From the NCBI GenBank assembly GCA_017561885.1, contig JAFZBF010000017.1, positions 1 to 44,871 on the forward strand: DNA of 44,871 nt, written 5' to 3'. The notes beneath the pieces were generated by a model, which saw only the letters and a program-made list of their open reading frames with translations, was not told where the DNA came from and ran no database searches. Below, piece by piece: positions 8,243 through 18,223 of this stretch; positions within the stretch are counted from its first letter, which is position 1, and each line of letters begins with the position of its first letter. The stretch is from Bacteroidales bacterium. GTDB taxonomy: Bacteria; Bacteroidota; Bacteroidia; Bacteroidales; UBA932. Position numbers and translations under genes: made by a program.

Positions 8243-8277
8243 TTAGCATCTGACAGAAGACAAAACATAATACCGTA
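8219..8277. repeat. Inverted repeat around the alkaline phosphatase promoter
   Basis: TACGGTATTAT (8219-8229) and its exact reverse complement ATAATACCGTA (8267-8277) flank the -7 element, 37 bp apart. The similarity extends inward as TTGTC (8230-8234) and GACAA (8259-8263), with a 3-nt offset. The right arm ends 5 bp before the start codon. It could be a pair of regulator half-sites or, if transcription starts upstream, a long RNA stem. No known Pho-box-type consensus is recognised. Confidence 0.65.
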
Positions 8278-8282
8278 CCTAT

Positions 8283-9416
8283 ATGAAAAAGATTCTTTGC
8301 GCGCTCTTCCTTCTTGCTTTCACAGTTCCGTCATTCGCCCAGGAAGTCGAGAAAACCGAGTTCACAGCCTACTACGGAGAAACCACTGTTAATAACCAAA
8401 GTTCATACATTCCGGATTTCCGCATAGACGGGAAAAATGCCAAGGTCCGCAATGTCATACTTCTTATCGGTGACGGTATGGGCCTTGCCGCAGTGAATGC
8501 GGGGATGTATGCCAACGGAGGGGCGCTGACCCTGACCAATCTGCATACTTATGGTTATGTCCGCACTCAGTCAGACGACAATTTCACCACTGATTCTGCT
8601 GCATCAGGGACAGCCTATGCTACCGGTCGGAAGACCAATAACGGCTACATCGGAAAGGATCCTGACAAGAACGATATTCCCAATATCCCAGAAAAACTCG
8701 AGTCTTACGGCATCGCCTGCGGAGTGATATCCACAGACAATCTTAACGGGGCCACACCTGCGGCATTCTTCGCACACCAGGAGTCCCGCAACGCCACAGC
8801 CGAGATTTGGGCTGATCTGCCCGATGCCCGCCTGGACTTCGTATCTGCCGGATCGATGCCGGTATTCGAGGAGCAGTCCGATTCGACACGCACAGCCATC
8901 CTTGAACGCTACACTTTGGTTAAGAACGTCGACGCTGTGGACAATGCTGCCGCTCCGGTGCTGTTCCTTCCGCCCAGCGTGGCTCTCGACGAGCGTGGCG
9001 ACTACCTCCCCAGAACGACCCGCGCTGCCATCGAATACTTGTCAAAACAAAGCAAGAAAGGCTTTTTCCTGATGGTCGAGGGTGCTCGAATCGACAAGGA
9101 AGAGCATAGCAACAATACTGACGGGTTCGTGCGCGAGATGCTTGACTTTGACAAGGCTATAGAGGAAGCCATCCGTTTCGCGGAGAAGGACGGACACACT
9201 CTCGTGATTATCAGCGCAGACCATGAGACAGGCGGTGTTGCCCTGCGCGGCGGCGACCCTGAGAAGGGATATATCCGCACTGCATTCGCCTCTACCAGCC
9301 ACACTGCCATCACAGTGCCGCTGTTTGCCTATGGCCCGCAGTCGCAGCAGTTCCGCTGCTTCCAGGAAAACAGCGATGTCAGCAACAAGATTGTGAAAAT
9401 CCTTACAGGCAAATGA
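8283..9416 (+). CDS. Alkaline phosphatase, PhoA-like
   Basis: The product is 377 residues with a signal peptide (about 1-19). Phosphomonoester hydrolysis in the periplasm is expected, releasing inorganic phosphate. The PhoA active site is visible: D64 in LIGDGMG, nucleophile S105 in TTDSAASGT, E266 in VEGARID, D271 and H275 in IDKEEH, D313-H314 in SADHETGG, and H340 in STSHTAITVP. The protein is shorter than the E. coli enzyme, as many Bacteroidota homologues are. It has its own strong promoter bracketed by an inverted repeat. The oxidoreductase gene follows 27 bp later, so the two may be co-transcribed. Regulation by phosphate is plausible but not shown. Confidence 0.93.
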   Translation: MKKILCALFLLAFTVPSFAQEVEKTEFTAYYGETTVNNQSSYIPDFRIDGKNAKVRNVILLIGDGMGLAAVNAGMYANGGALTLTNLHTYGYVRTQSDDNFTTDSAASGTAYATGRKTNNGYIGKDPDKNDIPNIPEKLESYGIACGVISTDNLNGATPAAFFAHQESRNATAEIWADLPDARLDFVSAGSMPVFEEQSDSTRTAILERYTLVKNVDAVDNAAAPVLFLPPSVALDERGDYLPRTTRAAIEYLSKQSKKGFFLMVEGARIDKEEHSNNTDGFVREMLDFDKAIEEAIRFAEKDGHTLVIISADHETGGVALRGGDPEKGYIRTAFASTSHTAITVPLFAYGPQSQQFRCFQENSDVSNKIVKILTGK

Positions 9417-9443
9417 TTTTACCATAATAATAAATACACTGAT

Positions 9444-10793
9444 ATGAACAGACGAGAATTTCTCAAGACTGCCGGTTTTGCAGCCGCCGGAATGGTGGCC
9501 AGCACACACGGTATGAGCGCCGCAAGCTACAGCCGCATCATGGGTGCCAACGACAGGGTGAATGTAGCTGTCGTAGGTTATTCTGACCGCTTCAGGGGCT
9601 CGCTGCTTCCTGCTTTCCAGGCAAACTGCGAGAAGCAGAACTTTGACATCATCGGAGTGTCCGACCTATGGAGACTCCGCAGGGAAGATGCCAAATCAAA
9701 TCTGGAGACCAGGTTCGGTCACGCCATCAGGACATATGTGAACAACGACCAGATGTATGAAGACAAGGACATCGACGCCGTAATCATCTCAACCGCCGAC
9801 TTCCAGCACGCACGCCATGCTGCCGAGGCTGCCCAGAACGGCAAGGATGCCTATGTCGAGAAGCCTTTCGCCGAGACGATGGAGGATGCCCGCTATGCCA
9901 AGGCAGCCATCGAGAAGGCCGGGACCATAGTACAGATCGGTTCTCAGCGCCGCAGCGCCCCCAATTATCACGCAGCAAACGATTTCCTGCGTTCCGGCAA
10001 GTTCGGTGACATCGTGATGGTCGAGATGACATGGAACGTGAACCAGCCCGGCCGCTGGCGCCGTCCCACCACTGTTCCTCTTCTCAAGGAAGAAGACACT
10101 GACTGGAACCGTTTCCTCATGAATCGTCCCTATCAGCCGTTCGATCCTCGCAAATATCTGGAATTCCGTCTGTTCTGGCCGTTCTCATCAGGTATCCCCG
10201 GGCAGTGGATGGCTCACCAGATCGATACCGTCCACTGGTTCACAGGTTATAACTATCCACGCAGCGTTGCTGCCAACGGAGGAATCTACCTCTGGAAAGA
10301 CGGCCGCACCAACTACGATACGATGACTGCTGTGCTTGACTACGGTCCGGCTGACGATCCTACAAAGGGCTTCCAGGTGGTATACTCTTCACGCTTCACC
10401 AACAGCGCCGGCGGCACGAAGGAGATTTACTATTCAAACGGCGGCGAGCTGAACCTCGACACCAATATGGTGACATCCAACGGTTATCTGACCGCACGCG
10501 AGGCAAGGTCTATGGGTATGGAAGAGTTCAAGCTCGATACATTCTCCCTCTCCGAGGGCATCAAGGTGTCTACAGACGCCAATACGGGCGGCGACCCGAT
10601 GACGACTGCCCATATGCTGAACTGGATGGAATGCGTCCGCAGCCGCAAGCAGCCCAATGCGAACTATATGGCCGGCTACAACCATTCAATAGCCTGCATC
10701 ATGGTTACCGCAGCCCTGCGTACTCACGAGTATACGGTCTTCGATCCTGCAACCCAGGAAGTGATGGCCGGAGGTAAGGTCTTCCAATACTGA
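9444..10793 (+). CDS. Gfo/Idh/MocA family oxidoreductase, exported
   Basis: The product is 449 residues. The N-terminus has a twin-arginine-type signal ([19 protein letters not shown]), so export in folded form by the Tat system is likely. A Rossmann-like NAD(P)-binding domain follows ([12 protein letters not shown] from residue 39), then the conserved EKP motif (139-141, YVEKPF) and the GFO_IDH_MocA C-terminal domain. The usual GxGxxG loop is not recognisable as such ([10 protein letters not shown]), which may alter cofactor handling. Substrate is unknown; family members act on sugars and inositols. Its stop lies 5 bp before a DUF6807 lipoprotein gene, so the two exported proteins are probably co-expressed. 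Confidence 0.88.
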   Translation: MNRREFLKTAGFAAAGMVASTHGMSAASYSRIMGANDRVNVAVVGYSDRFRGSLLPAFQANCEKQNFDIIGVSDLWRLRREDAKSNLETRFGHAIRTYVNNDQMYEDKDIDAVIISTADFQHARHAAEAAQNGKDAYVEKPFAETMEDARYAKAAIEKAGTIVQIGSQRRSAPNYHAANDFLRSGKFGDIVMVEMTWNVNQPGRWRRPTTVPLLKEEDTDWNRFLMNRPYQPFDPRKYLEFRLFWPFSSGIPGQWMAHQIDTVHWFTGYNYPRSVAANGGIYLWKDGRTNYDTMTAVLDYGPADDPTKGFQVVYSSRFTNSAGGTKEIYYSNGGELNLDTNMVTSNGYLTAREARSMGMEEFKLDTFSLSEGIKVSTDANTGGDPMTTAHMLNWMECVRSRKQPNANYMAGYNHSIACIMVTAALRTHEYTVFDPATQEVMAGGKVFQY

Positions 10794-10798
10794 TTGCC

Positions 10799-11815
10799 GT
10801 GAAACGTCTGCTATTAATGCTGCCGTTGCTGACCCTGCTGGCCTGCAACGGCGGAAAGGCTGACGTCGTGTTCGAACGCGACGATGCCGCACGCAAGGTG
10901 GATATTACCATAGACGGTGTCTATTTCACGTCCTATATCTATCCAGTGGATATGGAGAAACCGGTCCTGTGGCCGATTTTCTCAGCTTCAGGAAAAGAAA
11001 TCACCAGAGGTTTCCCGGCTGCTCCGAGGGCATTCGAGAGTACTGACCACCCGCACCAGATGGGTCTCTGGTTCAATTTCGGAAACGTAAACGGACTTGA
11101 CTTCTGGAACAATTCCTATGCTATTCCTGCTTTCCGCAAGTCGGCATACGGATCGATAGTCTTCGACCGGATAGTGTCTGCATCAGACGGGAAACTGGTG
11201 ACGCTCTCCAATTGGGTGGACAATGACGGAAATGTCCTTATGACAGAGGAGACGACTTTCGTTTTCGACGGCAAACGCAACGAACGCTCCATCGTACGTA
11301 CGGCCAGGCTGACCGCCGTCCAGCCGATACTGTTTTCCGAGAACAAGGAAGGTATGCTGGGCCTCCGTGTGGACCGCGCTTTCCAGAAACCTTCCGACAA
11401 GCCCGAGCGCTACACCGATGCCAACGGTATCGTCACTGAGGTGGCTACCGTCAACAACGAAGGCGTCTGCGGCGAATATGTCAACAGCCTGGGCGACCGC
11501 GGAGATGACGTATGGTCTAAAAGGGCTGAATGGACGATGCTCAACGGCACGAAAGAAGGGGATGACATCTCGATCCTGATCATCGACTCTAAGAACAATC
11601 CCAACTACCCTGCGTGGTCCCATGCCCGTGGATACGGCCTCTTCGCAGTCAACAGCATGGGCGGCCGGGAGTTCGACAGGAATCTTCCGGAAAAAGTCGA
11701 ATACAGGCTTGAACCAGGCGAGACGGTGTCTTTCTCATATAAGATCATAATAAAGGACAACGGCTTCCTGACAAGCGAAGAAGCTGCCGCAAAGGCCGCA
11801 GCCTTCAACAGATAG
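10799..11815 (+). CDS. DUF6807 (PmoA-like) lipoprotein
   Basis: The product is 338 residues, starting at GTG (10799). This start gives a good signal sequence [18 protein letters not shown], with lipobox LLAC (Cys 16). The motif [19 protein letters not shown] (about 82-100) is the hallmark His-rich segment of the DUF6807/PmoA family, and the protein has the family's usual length and beta-rich character. The family occurs next to sugar oxidoreductases and glycoside-degrading genes; its reaction is not established. It follows the Gfo/Idh/MocA gene by 5 bp, so a joint role in periplasmic processing of a carbohydrate is a reasonable inference. Confidence 0.8.
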   Translation: MKRLLLMLPLLTLLACNGGKADVVFERDDAARKVDITIDGVYFTSYIYPVDMEKPVLWPIFSASGKEITRGFPAAPRAFESTDHPHQMGLWFNFGNVNGLDFWNNSYAIPAFRKSAYGSIVFDRIVSASDGKLVTLSNWVDNDGNVLMTEETTFVFDGKRNERSIVRTARLTAVQPILFSENKEGMLGLRVDRAFQKPSDKPERYTDANGIVTEVATVNNEGVCGEYVNSLGDRGDDVWSKRAEWTMLNGTKEGDDISILIIDSKNNPNYPAWSHARGYGLFAVNSMGGREFDRNLPEKVEYRLEPGETVSFSYKIIIKDNGFLTSEEAAAKAAAFNR

Positions 11816-11831
11816 CCGGCACTGCTATCTG
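11809..11831. terminator. Hairpin containing both convergent stop codons
   Basis: CAGATAGC (11809-11816), loop CGGCACT, and GCTATCTG (11824-11831) form a perfect 8-bp stem. The TAG of the DUF6807 gene (11813-11815) lies in one arm and the stop of the aldehyde dehydrogenase (11825-11827, minus) in the other. There is no T run, so intrinsic termination is uncertain. Confidence 0.45.
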
Positions 11832-13198
11832 AGGATCATCTTCATAAGCCCTATAGCTTTGTAGGGCATGTAGCGGAACGGGAGATCTATCCTGGACGAA
11901 GTATTCAGCACCGAACGGGTGTGGGAGAAAGCCAGGAAGGTCTCCCGCTCATGATATTTACCCTGTCCTGAATTGCCCACACCGCCGAACGGCATGTTGG
12001 CGTTGGCAAAGTGCATGATTGTGTCGTTGATGCAGGCACCGCCGCTGGATGTGTGCTCCAGAAGGTAATTGCCGTCCTTTACCTTTCCGAAATAATAGAA
12101 GGCCAGAGGTTTCTGGCGCGCGTTGACGAATTCAAGCACTTCTTCATTAGTTTCGTAGGTGATGATGGGAAATACCGGGCCGAAAATTTCTGTGGTCATC
12201 ACGTCTGAATCAAGGGCCACGTTGTCCAGAAGCGTCGGTTCTATGTAGCGTTCTGCGTCGTTATAAGCTCCCCCAGCCAGGATTTTCCCTTCTTTGAGGT
12301 ATGATTTGACCCTCTGGTAAGCCTTGTCGGTGACCATGCGGACATAATGCGTCGATTGTCTGACATCTGCACCGTGCAGGCTTTCTACTGCTTTTTTGAA
12401 TTCCGCGACGAACGCGTCCTTGATGTCTTTGTGTAGGAGCAGATAGTCGGGAGCGATACAGGTTTGCCCGGAGTTCAGCGTCTTGCCCCATGCAATGCGC
12501 TTTGCCGCAATCTTGAGATTGGCATCCGGACCGACGATGCAAGGACTCTTGCCTCCCAGTTCCAGCACCATCGGGGTGAGGTTCGGTGCGGCAGCGGCGG
12601 CCACCACTCTGCCGAGGGCCGGACTGCCTGTGAAGAATATGAAGTCCCAGCGCTGAGCGAGCAGTTCGGTGTTGACTTCACGGTGTCCCTGGACTATTGC
12701 AACATATTCTTTCGGGAAAGTTTCCTCGATCATGAGTTGCAGTACGCCGGAAACAGTCGGCACGTAGGGAGAAGGTTTCAGCACTGCAGTGCAGCCTGCA
12801 CTGATGGCGCCGATCAGCGGGTTGAGAAGGAGGTTGACAGGATAATTCCAGGGAGCTATGATCAGTGTCGTGCCGAGGGGCTCATAAACGATATGGCTGC
12901 ATGCAGGGAAGTGGGTGATCGGGGTGGCGATGCGCTTGGGTTTCGCCCAGCGGTCAAGATGCTTGATCGCACTGCGGATTTCGCCCTTCACGATGCTTGT
13001 CTCGCAGAGGTATGACTCCGGCTCGCTTTTGTGCAGGTCTTTCCACAGTGCGTCGAACAGTGGTTTCTCATATTTGCATACCGCGTCCAGAAGCTTGCGG
13101 AGCTGCTGCTTGCGCCATTTTACGGAAAGAGTTCCTCCTGTCTTGAAAAAGTCCCTCTGGCTCTGCACCAGGGCAGGGATAGCTGTGTTTTCTGCCAT
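11825..13198 (-). CDS. Aldehyde dehydrogenase, NAD(P)-dependent, class 3-like
   Basis: The product is 457 residues, typical of the ALDH3-like group, with no N-terminal extension. Visible motifs are IIAPWNYP (113-120, cofactor site), TGSPALGR (190-197), the general base in LELGGKSP (E213), the catalytic cysteine in NSGQTCIAPDY (C247), and EIFGPVFPI near the C-terminal substrate domain. It oxidises aliphatic or aromatic aldehydes to acids in the cytoplasm. The C-terminal hydrophobic tail (YMPYKAIGLMKMILR) recalls the membrane-associated end of some class 3 enzymes. It converges on the DUF6807 gene, and TATATTTG upstream (13252-13245, minus) is a good -7 element, so it appears to be a single-gene unit. 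Confidence 0.92.
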   Translation of the reverse strand: MAENTAIPALVQSQRDFFKTGGTLSVKWRKQQLRKLLDAVCKYEKPLFDALWKDLHKSEPESYLCETSIVKGEIRSAIKHLDRWAKPKRIATPITHFPACSHIVYEPLGTTLIIAPWNYPVNLLLNPLIGAISAGCTAVLKPSPYVPTVSGVLQLMIEETFPKEYVAIVQGHREVNTELLAQRWDFIFFTGSPALGRVVAAAAAPNLTPMVLELGGKSPCIVGPDANLKIAAKRIAWGKTLNSGQTCIAPDYLLLHKDIKDAFVAEFKKAVESLHGADVRQSTHYVRMVTDKAYQRVKSYLKEGKILAGGAYNDAERYIEPTLLDNVALDSDVMTTEIFGPVFPIITYETNEEVLEFVNARQKPLAFYYFGKVKDGNYLLEHTSSGGACINDTIMHFANANMPFGGVGNSGQGKYHERETFLAFSHTRSVLNTSSRIDLPFRYMPYKAIGLMKMILR

Positions 13199-13244
13199 AT
13201 CGCTACGCTGTTTTAATTAACCGGTTCAGGTTTTATGACAACCT

Positions 13245-13252
13245 CAAATATA
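13245..13252 (-). promoter_or_regulatory. Putative -7 element of the aldehyde dehydrogenase gene
   Basis: TATATTTG on the minus strand matches TAnnTTTG and lies 46 nt before the start codon. No clear -33 partner is seen. Confidence 0.45.
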
Positions 13253-13321
13253 GTCAAATTCAGGTTAACGGGTTTTGCTTATTTCTTGGTTGTTGTTGTA
13301 GGCATTGACCGCAACAAATGT

Positions 13322-13329
13322 TATCTTTG
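13322..13329 (+). promoter_or_regulatory. Putative -7 element of the HU/dnaG/metG operon
   Basis: TATCTTTG matches TAnnTTTG and ends 6 nt before the ATG at 13336, so the transcript would be nearly or fully leaderless. TTGTTG (13293-13298) could be a weak -33 element, at a longer spacing than usual. Confidence 0.45.
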
Positions 13330-13335
13330 TAAGCT

Positions 13336-14124
13336 ATGAAAGACGTGGATATTTTTGCCGCCTGTCTCAGGGACCTGCTGCTGGAGAACGATATCGTATG
13401 TGTTCCCGGCCTTGGCAGTTTTATGACGCGGCTGATGCCTGCGTCTTTCTCGGACCGGGGCCGTACCATCAATCCTCCTTTCAGGAAGCTGTCTTTCCGT
13501 GCTTCCGGGCAGGGCGATCCGCAGCTTTTTGCCGGGCATCTTGCCACATTTCTCCCCGAAGGCGTCAATACTGCTGAGTGGCTGGCCGCTTTTATCAAGG
13601 GATTCAAGGAGGAGTTGGAGAAGACGAAGAGGGTAGATCTGTCTTCCCTCGGAGCGATGCGCGCCACCGCCCAGAACGATTTCTTTTTCGTGGCATCCGA
13701 CGACTTGGATATCTATCCCGAGGGGATGGGGCTCGAGGCCGTGACCATCAAGTCCAGCACGCCTCTGGAAGCGGAGCCGGAAGCAAGTCCGGAACCGGCT
13801 GCTGAACCTGAACCGGAGCTTACGCCTGTGCCGGAACAGCAGCAAGAACCTGAGCCGGAGCCTGCAACTGAACCTGAAACCACACAGGTAACAGAGACCG
13901 CTCCTGAACCCGAACCTGCCCGGACCGAGATTCCCGCACCTGCAGTAAAACCCCGCCGAAAACTGAAATGGTGGGCCATCGTGCTGATCGTGCTTGCCGT
14001 TATCCTCCTGTTCCTGATACTGTCAGTCATCTTCAAGGACAGTCTGCCCTGGGGTGATGCTGTGGACAACATCATAAATCATCTTCTCTATTCGGAGGAG
14101 GAACTCCGCATCCTTAATTCTTGA
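13336..14124 (+). CDS. HU-CCDC81-like DNA-binding domain protein with C-terminal membrane anchor
   Basis: The product is 262 residues. The N-terminal part (about 1-128) resembles two Bacteroidota HU-like domains of the CCDC81 type: MKDVDIFAACLRDLLLENDIV, then CVPGLGSFMTR, and later a second half with FIKGFKEELEKT. A Pro/Glu-rich linker (about 133-205) and a transmembrane helix (about 215-238) follow, then a short extracytoplasmic tail. Most relatives continue after the helix into a SPOR peptidoglycan-binding domain, which is absent here. The domain order suggests a membrane-tethered nucleoid or envelope link. It sits 4 bp before dnaG, so it is probably co-transcribed with the replication primase. 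Confidence 0.75.
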   Translation: MKDVDIFAACLRDLLLENDIVCVPGLGSFMTRLMPASFSDRGRTINPPFRKLSFRASGQGDPQLFAGHLATFLPEGVNTAEWLAAFIKGFKEELEKTKRVDLSSLGAMRATAQNDFFFVASDDLDIYPEGMGLEAVTIKSSTPLEAEPEASPEPAAEPEPELTPVPEQQQEPEPEPATEPETTQVTETAPEPEPARTEIPAPAVKPRRKLKWWAIVLIVLAVILLFLILSVIFKDSLPWGDAVDNIINHLLYSEEELRILNS

Positions 14125-14128
14125 CAAG

Positions 14129-16162
14129 ATGATTGACAGGGCAACCGTAGACAGGATTCTGGACGCCACCCGGATCGAAGAAGTTATCGGCGACTTCGTC
14201 TCTCTGAAGAGACGTGGAGCCAACTATCTCGGCCTTTGCCCGTTCCATCAGGACAAGAATCCTTCGCTCAGCGTCTCTTCGACGAAACAGATTTTCAAGT
14301 GTTTCGCCTGCGGCAAGGCCGGAACTGCGGTGTCCTTCATCATGGAACATGAGAAGCTCTCATATCCTGAGGCTCTCAAATATCTTGCGAAGAAATACGG
14401 CATCGAGGTGGTAGAGAAGGAACAGACCCCTGAAGAAATCGCCGCCCGGCTGAAGGGCGAAAGCCTGCTCATCGTCAACGAATATGCCCAGAAATATTAC
14501 CAGCAGCTGTTATGGGATCCTGCCCGTACGCACCTGGTTGGCCTGAGCTATTTCAAGGAACGCAAGTTCACTGACGACACCATACGCAAGTTCGGACTGG
14601 GTTTCGCACCGGCCGGTGGCAAGTCATTCGCCGCGACAGCCAAGGAAGAAGGCTACAAGGAAGAATATCTTGTGGACAGCGGCCTGGTCATCAGACGTGA
14701 CGACGGTTCCCTCAGCGACCGTTTCTACGACCGCGTGATGTTCCCCATCCACTCCCTCAGCGGCCGCGTCATAGCATTCGGAGGCCGTATACTCACCAGC
14801 GACAAGAGCAAGGCCAAATACATCAATTCTCCCGAGACAGAGGTCTACGTCAAGAACCGTTCCCTCTACGGAATCTATTTCGCCAAAACGGCGATAGCCA
14901 ATAAGGACTGTTGCCTTCTGGTGGAAGGCTATACGGACGTGATTTCGATGCACCAGGCCGGAATAGAGAACGTCGTCGCATCTTCCGGCACATCCCTGAC
15001 GGTCGGCCAGATTTCACTGATAAAACGCTTCACCGACAAGATAATAGTCATCTACGATGGCGACGCCGCCGGCATAAAGGCTTCCATCCGAGGAATCGAT
15101 ATGATTCTGCAGCAGGGAATGAAGGTCGAGGTGGTGCTGCTGCCGCCAGAGGACGACCCGGATTCCTTCGCCAAGGCTCACGACCGGGAAGAGATAGAAG
15201 AGTTCATCGCTACCAACAAGTGTGATTTCATCACATTCAAGACCAATCTCCTGCTGAAGGAAATTGACAACGACCCGATCCGCAAGGCTCAGCTCATCAA
15301 TGACATTATCGAGTCCGTGTCGATGATTCCCGACCAGATCGAGCGCAACGTGTATGTGGGTCAGGTCGCCTCCCGGTTCGACATAAAGGAAGACGCAGTC
15401 TTTCAGAAGATAAGACAGCTTCGCTCACGCAGAAGTTCCCTGGAGCAGTCCCGAAGCCGCATGTCACAGTCTGACGGCCCCGTTCCGCCGTCTCCTTCAG
15501 ATTATGAACCGCTTTCTGCGGGCTATGAGGAGAATGCGGCTAAAGAAAGTGTTGAGACAGCTCCCCAGCCCCTTACAGACGCCTTTCTGGCCGTCAACGA
15601 GAAAGAGATAGTCTATTATCTCCTCAAGTTTGGAGAATATCCTCTGCATACCGACGACAGTCTTCTCTATGAAGGCCGAAACAAGCCTGCCGACGTGCCG
15701 ACGGTAGCAGAGTACATCCGCAGTTCGCTGGAAGAAGACGACCTTCAGTTCGAGAATCCGGTATACCGGAAAATCTACGATGAATATTTCGCCCGGCCCC
15801 GAGAAAACGACACCGATTTCGAGATAGCACAGGGAAAGATCATCAGATACTTCTCCACACATCCCGACCAGAATGTCAGCGCTACGATGATGGATGTCAT
15901 ATGCGACAACTATCCCATCACTGTCAAGGTCTACCGCGATTCGCTGACACCAGAGGAACAGATGCTGGGCAAGAACGTGCCCCGCGCCGTCATCGCCTAC
16001 CGCATAAAGGTCATCGACCGCCTGTGCGCCGCCACCGTCAAGGAGGTCGATGCAGCCTTCAAACGAGGCGACGGCGAGGCATGCAAGGAGAAGATGCGGC
16101 TGCTGTCTGCCCTCAATACCGTTAAGAATAATTTGCTACATTTGCAGTCATCTAAAAAATAG
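14129..16162 (+). CDS. dnaG: DNA primase DnaG
   Basis: The product is 677 residues. The CHC2 zinc finger is present: C37 and H40 ([10 protein letters not shown]), C58 and C61 (KCFACGKAG). The TOPRIM catalytic core follows: [16 protein letters not shown] with its conserved Glu, and [13 protein letters not shown] with the conserved Asp pair. The C-terminal third is the DnaB-helicase-binding domain. It synthesises RNA primers for replication in the cytoplasm. The gene lies 4 bp after the HU-like gene and 4 bp before metG, forming part of a compact run. Length and motifs are normal. Confidence 0.97.
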   Translation: MIDRATVDRILDATRIEEVIGDFVSLKRRGANYLGLCPFHQDKNPSLSVSSTKQIFKCFACGKAGTAVSFIMEHEKLSYPEALKYLAKKYGIEVVEKEQTPEEIAARLKGESLLIVNEYAQKYYQQLLWDPARTHLVGLSYFKERKFTDDTIRKFGLGFAPAGGKSFAATAKEEGYKEEYLVDSGLVIRRDDGSLSDRFYDRVMFPIHSLSGRVIAFGGRILTSDKSKAKYINSPETEVYVKNRSLYGIYFAKTAIANKDCCLLVEGYTDVISMHQAGIENVVASSGTSLTVGQISLIKRFTDKIIVIYDGDAAGIKASIRGIDMILQQGMKVEVVLLPPEDDPDSFAKAHDREEIEEFIATNKCDFITFKTNLLLKEIDNDPIRKAQLINDIIESVSMIPDQIERNVYVGQVASRFDIKEDAVFQKIRQLRSRRSSLEQSRSRMSQSDGPVPPSPSDYEPLSAGYEENAAKESVETAPQPLTDAFLAVNEKEIVYYLLKFGEYPLHTDDSLLYEGRNKPADVPTVAEYIRSSLEEDDLQFENPVYRKIYDEYFARPRENDTDFEIAQGKIIRYFSTHPDQNVSATMMDVICDNYPITVKVYRDSLTPEEQMLGKNVPRAVIAYRIKVIDRLCAATVKEVDAAFKRGDGEACKEKMRLLSALNTVKNNLLHLQSSKK

Positions 16163-16166
16163 AATT

Positions 16167-18209
16167 ATGAGCGATTACAAAAGGATTCTTGTTACCAGCG
16201 CGCTGCCGTATGCGAACGGCCCTGTACATATCGGACACCTTGCAGGAGTATATGTCCCTGCAGATATATATGTCAGATATCAGCGAATGCGCGGACGCGA
16301 GGTCCTTTTCGTGTGCGGTTCGGACGAACACGGCGTTCCCATTACCATAAAGGCCCGCCAGCAGGGCTGCACTCCGCAGGACATAGTCGACAAATATCAC
16401 AGCATCATCAAGAAGTCTTTCGCCGATTTCGGCATCGATTTCGACATATATTCACGCACTTCCAGCAAGATCCATCATGAGACTGCTTCCGAGTTCTTCC
16501 GCAAACTCTATGACGAGGGCAAGTTCATCGAGAAGGAAAGCGAGCAGTATTATGACGAAGAGGCCAAAACTTTCCTGGCCGACCGCTACATTGTGGGCAC
16601 CTGCCCCAAATGCGGCAACGAAGGTGCTTACGGCGACCAGTGTGAGAAATGCGGAAGCACGCTCAGCCCCGAGGAGCTGATCAACCCTCATTCTGCAATC
16701 AGCGGCTCGCCTCTGGTGAAACGCAAGACCAAACACTGGTATCTGCCTCTTGACCGTGACGAGCAGTGGCTGCGCAAGTGGATCCTCGAAGACCACAAGG
16801 AGTGGAAGGTCAATGTCTACGGCCAGTGCAAGAGCTGGCTCGACGGCGGTCTGCTGCCGCGCGCCGTGAGCCGCGACCTGGACTGGGGCGTTCCCGTTCC
16901 GGTAGAGGGCGCAGAGGGCAAGGTGCTGTATGTCTGGTTCGATGCTCCCATCGGCTATATCTCAAACACCAAGGAACTGCTGCCCGACAGCTGGGAGAAA
17001 TGGTGGAAGAGCGAAGACACCAAACTCGTTCACTTCATCGGCAAGGACAACATCGTGTTCCACTGCATCGTGTTCCCGTCGATGCTCAAGGCATACGGTG
17101 ACTTCATCCTGCCCGACAATGTTCCGGCCAACGAGTTCCTCAATCTGGAAGGCGACAAGATATCGACTTCCCGCAACTGGGCGGTATGGCTGAACGAATA
17201 TCTCGAGGATTTCCCCGGAATGCAGGATGTGCTGCGTTACGTCCTCACTGCCAACGCCCCCGAGACCAAGGACAACGATTTCACCTGGAAAGACTTCCAG
17301 ACCCGCAACAACAGCGAACTTGTCGCCATCTACGGCAACTTCGTGAACCGTGCGGTAGTCCTCACTCATAAATACTTCGACGGCAAAGTTCCGGTCAATG
17401 CGAAGCCAGAAGCGGTAGATGTCGAGACACTGGCCCAGCTTCCGCAGATCAGGGAGGCCATCGAGGATTATATCGAGCACTACAAGTTCCGCGAGGCGCT
17501 GAAAGAGGCCATGAACATGGCCCGCATCGGCAACAAATATATTTCTGATACCGAACCCTGGAAGGTTGCCAAGACCGATATCGACCGCACGGCTTCGATA
17601 CTCTATACTTCTTTGCAAATATGCGCCAACCTGGCAATCGCTTTCTCGCCGTTCCTGCCGTTCTCGTCTGCGAAACTGCAGCAGATGCTCTGCCTCGACA
17701 AACTCAGCTGGGACGACCTCGGCCGTGCCGAGATTATGCCTTCAGGCCATCAGATAGCACCAGCCCAGCTTATGTTTGCGAAGATCGAGGACGCGCAGAT
17801 CGATGCCCAGATAGCCAAACTGCAGGCGTCCAAGGCTGCCCACGAGGCTGCGGCCAAGGTTTCTGCGCCCGCTCCGGCAAAGGCGGAGTGCATATTCGAG
17901 GATTTCGAGAAGATGGACATCCGCACGGCCACCGTGCTGGAGGCCGAGAAAGTCCCCAATACTGACAAACTTCTCCATCTCAAGATAGACACTGGTCTCG
18001 ATGTCCGCGAACTGGTCAGCGGCATTGCCAAATATTATACGCCCGAAGAAATGGTCGGCAAACAGATATGCATACTGGCTAACCTCAAGCCGCGCAAGAT
18101 CAAGGGCATAGTTTCGCAGGGAATGATCCTTATGGCCGAGCAGCCTGACGGCAAGATGCGCATCATCAGTCCTGAGGAGCGTCTTGAGAACGGATCGACG
18201 ATAGGATAG
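16167..18209 (+). CDS. metG: Methionyl-tRNA synthetase
   Basis: The product is 680 residues from the ATG at 16167. I chose this start because it opens with [18 protein letters not shown], the HIGH signature, and follows the dnaG stop by 4 bp; the frame is open further back only by overlapping dnaG. A four-cysteine zinc site is present ([18 protein letters not shown], about 146-163). The KMSKS loop reads KISTS (about 331-335), a normal variant for this enzyme group. The C-terminal 100 residues form a Trbp111-like tRNA-binding domain ([15 protein letters not shown] onward). It charges tRNA-Met for translation. Confidence 0.97.
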   Translation: MSDYKRILVTSALPYANGPVHIGHLAGVYVPADIYVRYQRMRGREVLFVCGSDEHGVPITIKARQQGCTPQDIVDKYHSIIKKSFADFGIDFDIYSRTSSKIHHETASEFFRKLYDEGKFIEKESEQYYDEEAKTFLADRYIVGTCPKCGNEGAYGDQCEKCGSTLSPEELINPHSAISGSPLVKRKTKHWYLPLDRDEQWLRKWILEDHKEWKVNVYGQCKSWLDGGLLPRAVSRDLDWGVPVPVEGAEGKVLYVWFDAPIGYISNTKELLPDSWEKWWKSEDTKLVHFIGKDNIVFHCIVFPSMLKAYGDFILPDNVPANEFLNLEGDKISTSRNWAVWLNEYLEDFPGMQDVLRYVLTANAPETKDNDFTWKDFQTRNNSELVAIYGNFVNRAVVLTHKYFDGKVPVNAKPEAVDVETLAQLPQIREAIEDYIEHYKFREALKEAMNMARIGNKYISDTEPWKVAKTDIDRTASILYTSLQICANLAIAFSPFLPFSSAKLQQMLCLDKLSWDDLGRAEIMPSGHQIAPAQLMFAKIEDAQIDAQIAKLQASKAAHEAAAKVSAPAPAKAECIFEDFEKMDIRTATVLEAEKVPNTDKLLHLKIDTGLDVRELVSGIAKYYTPEEMVGKQICILANLKPRKIKGIVSQGMILMAEQPDGKMRIISPEERLENGSTIG

Positions 18210-18215
18210 GGGAGG
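18209..18215 (+). promoter_or_regulatory. Shine-Dalgarno sequence of recX
   Basis: GGGGAGG overlaps the last base of the metG stop and lies 8 nt before the recX ATG. This is a stronger ribosome site than most genes here have and supports the recX start. Confidence 0.5.
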
Positions 18216-18223
18216 CCGCCTCT

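Noticed and set aside
16050..16166. Longer metG start inside dnaG
   Set aside because: It overlaps dnaG by 113 bases, and the HIGH motif falls at its usual place only with the ATG at 16167.
17157..17171. KISTS instead of KMSKS as a damaged MetG
   Set aside because: The loop varies in this enzyme and all other motifs are intact.
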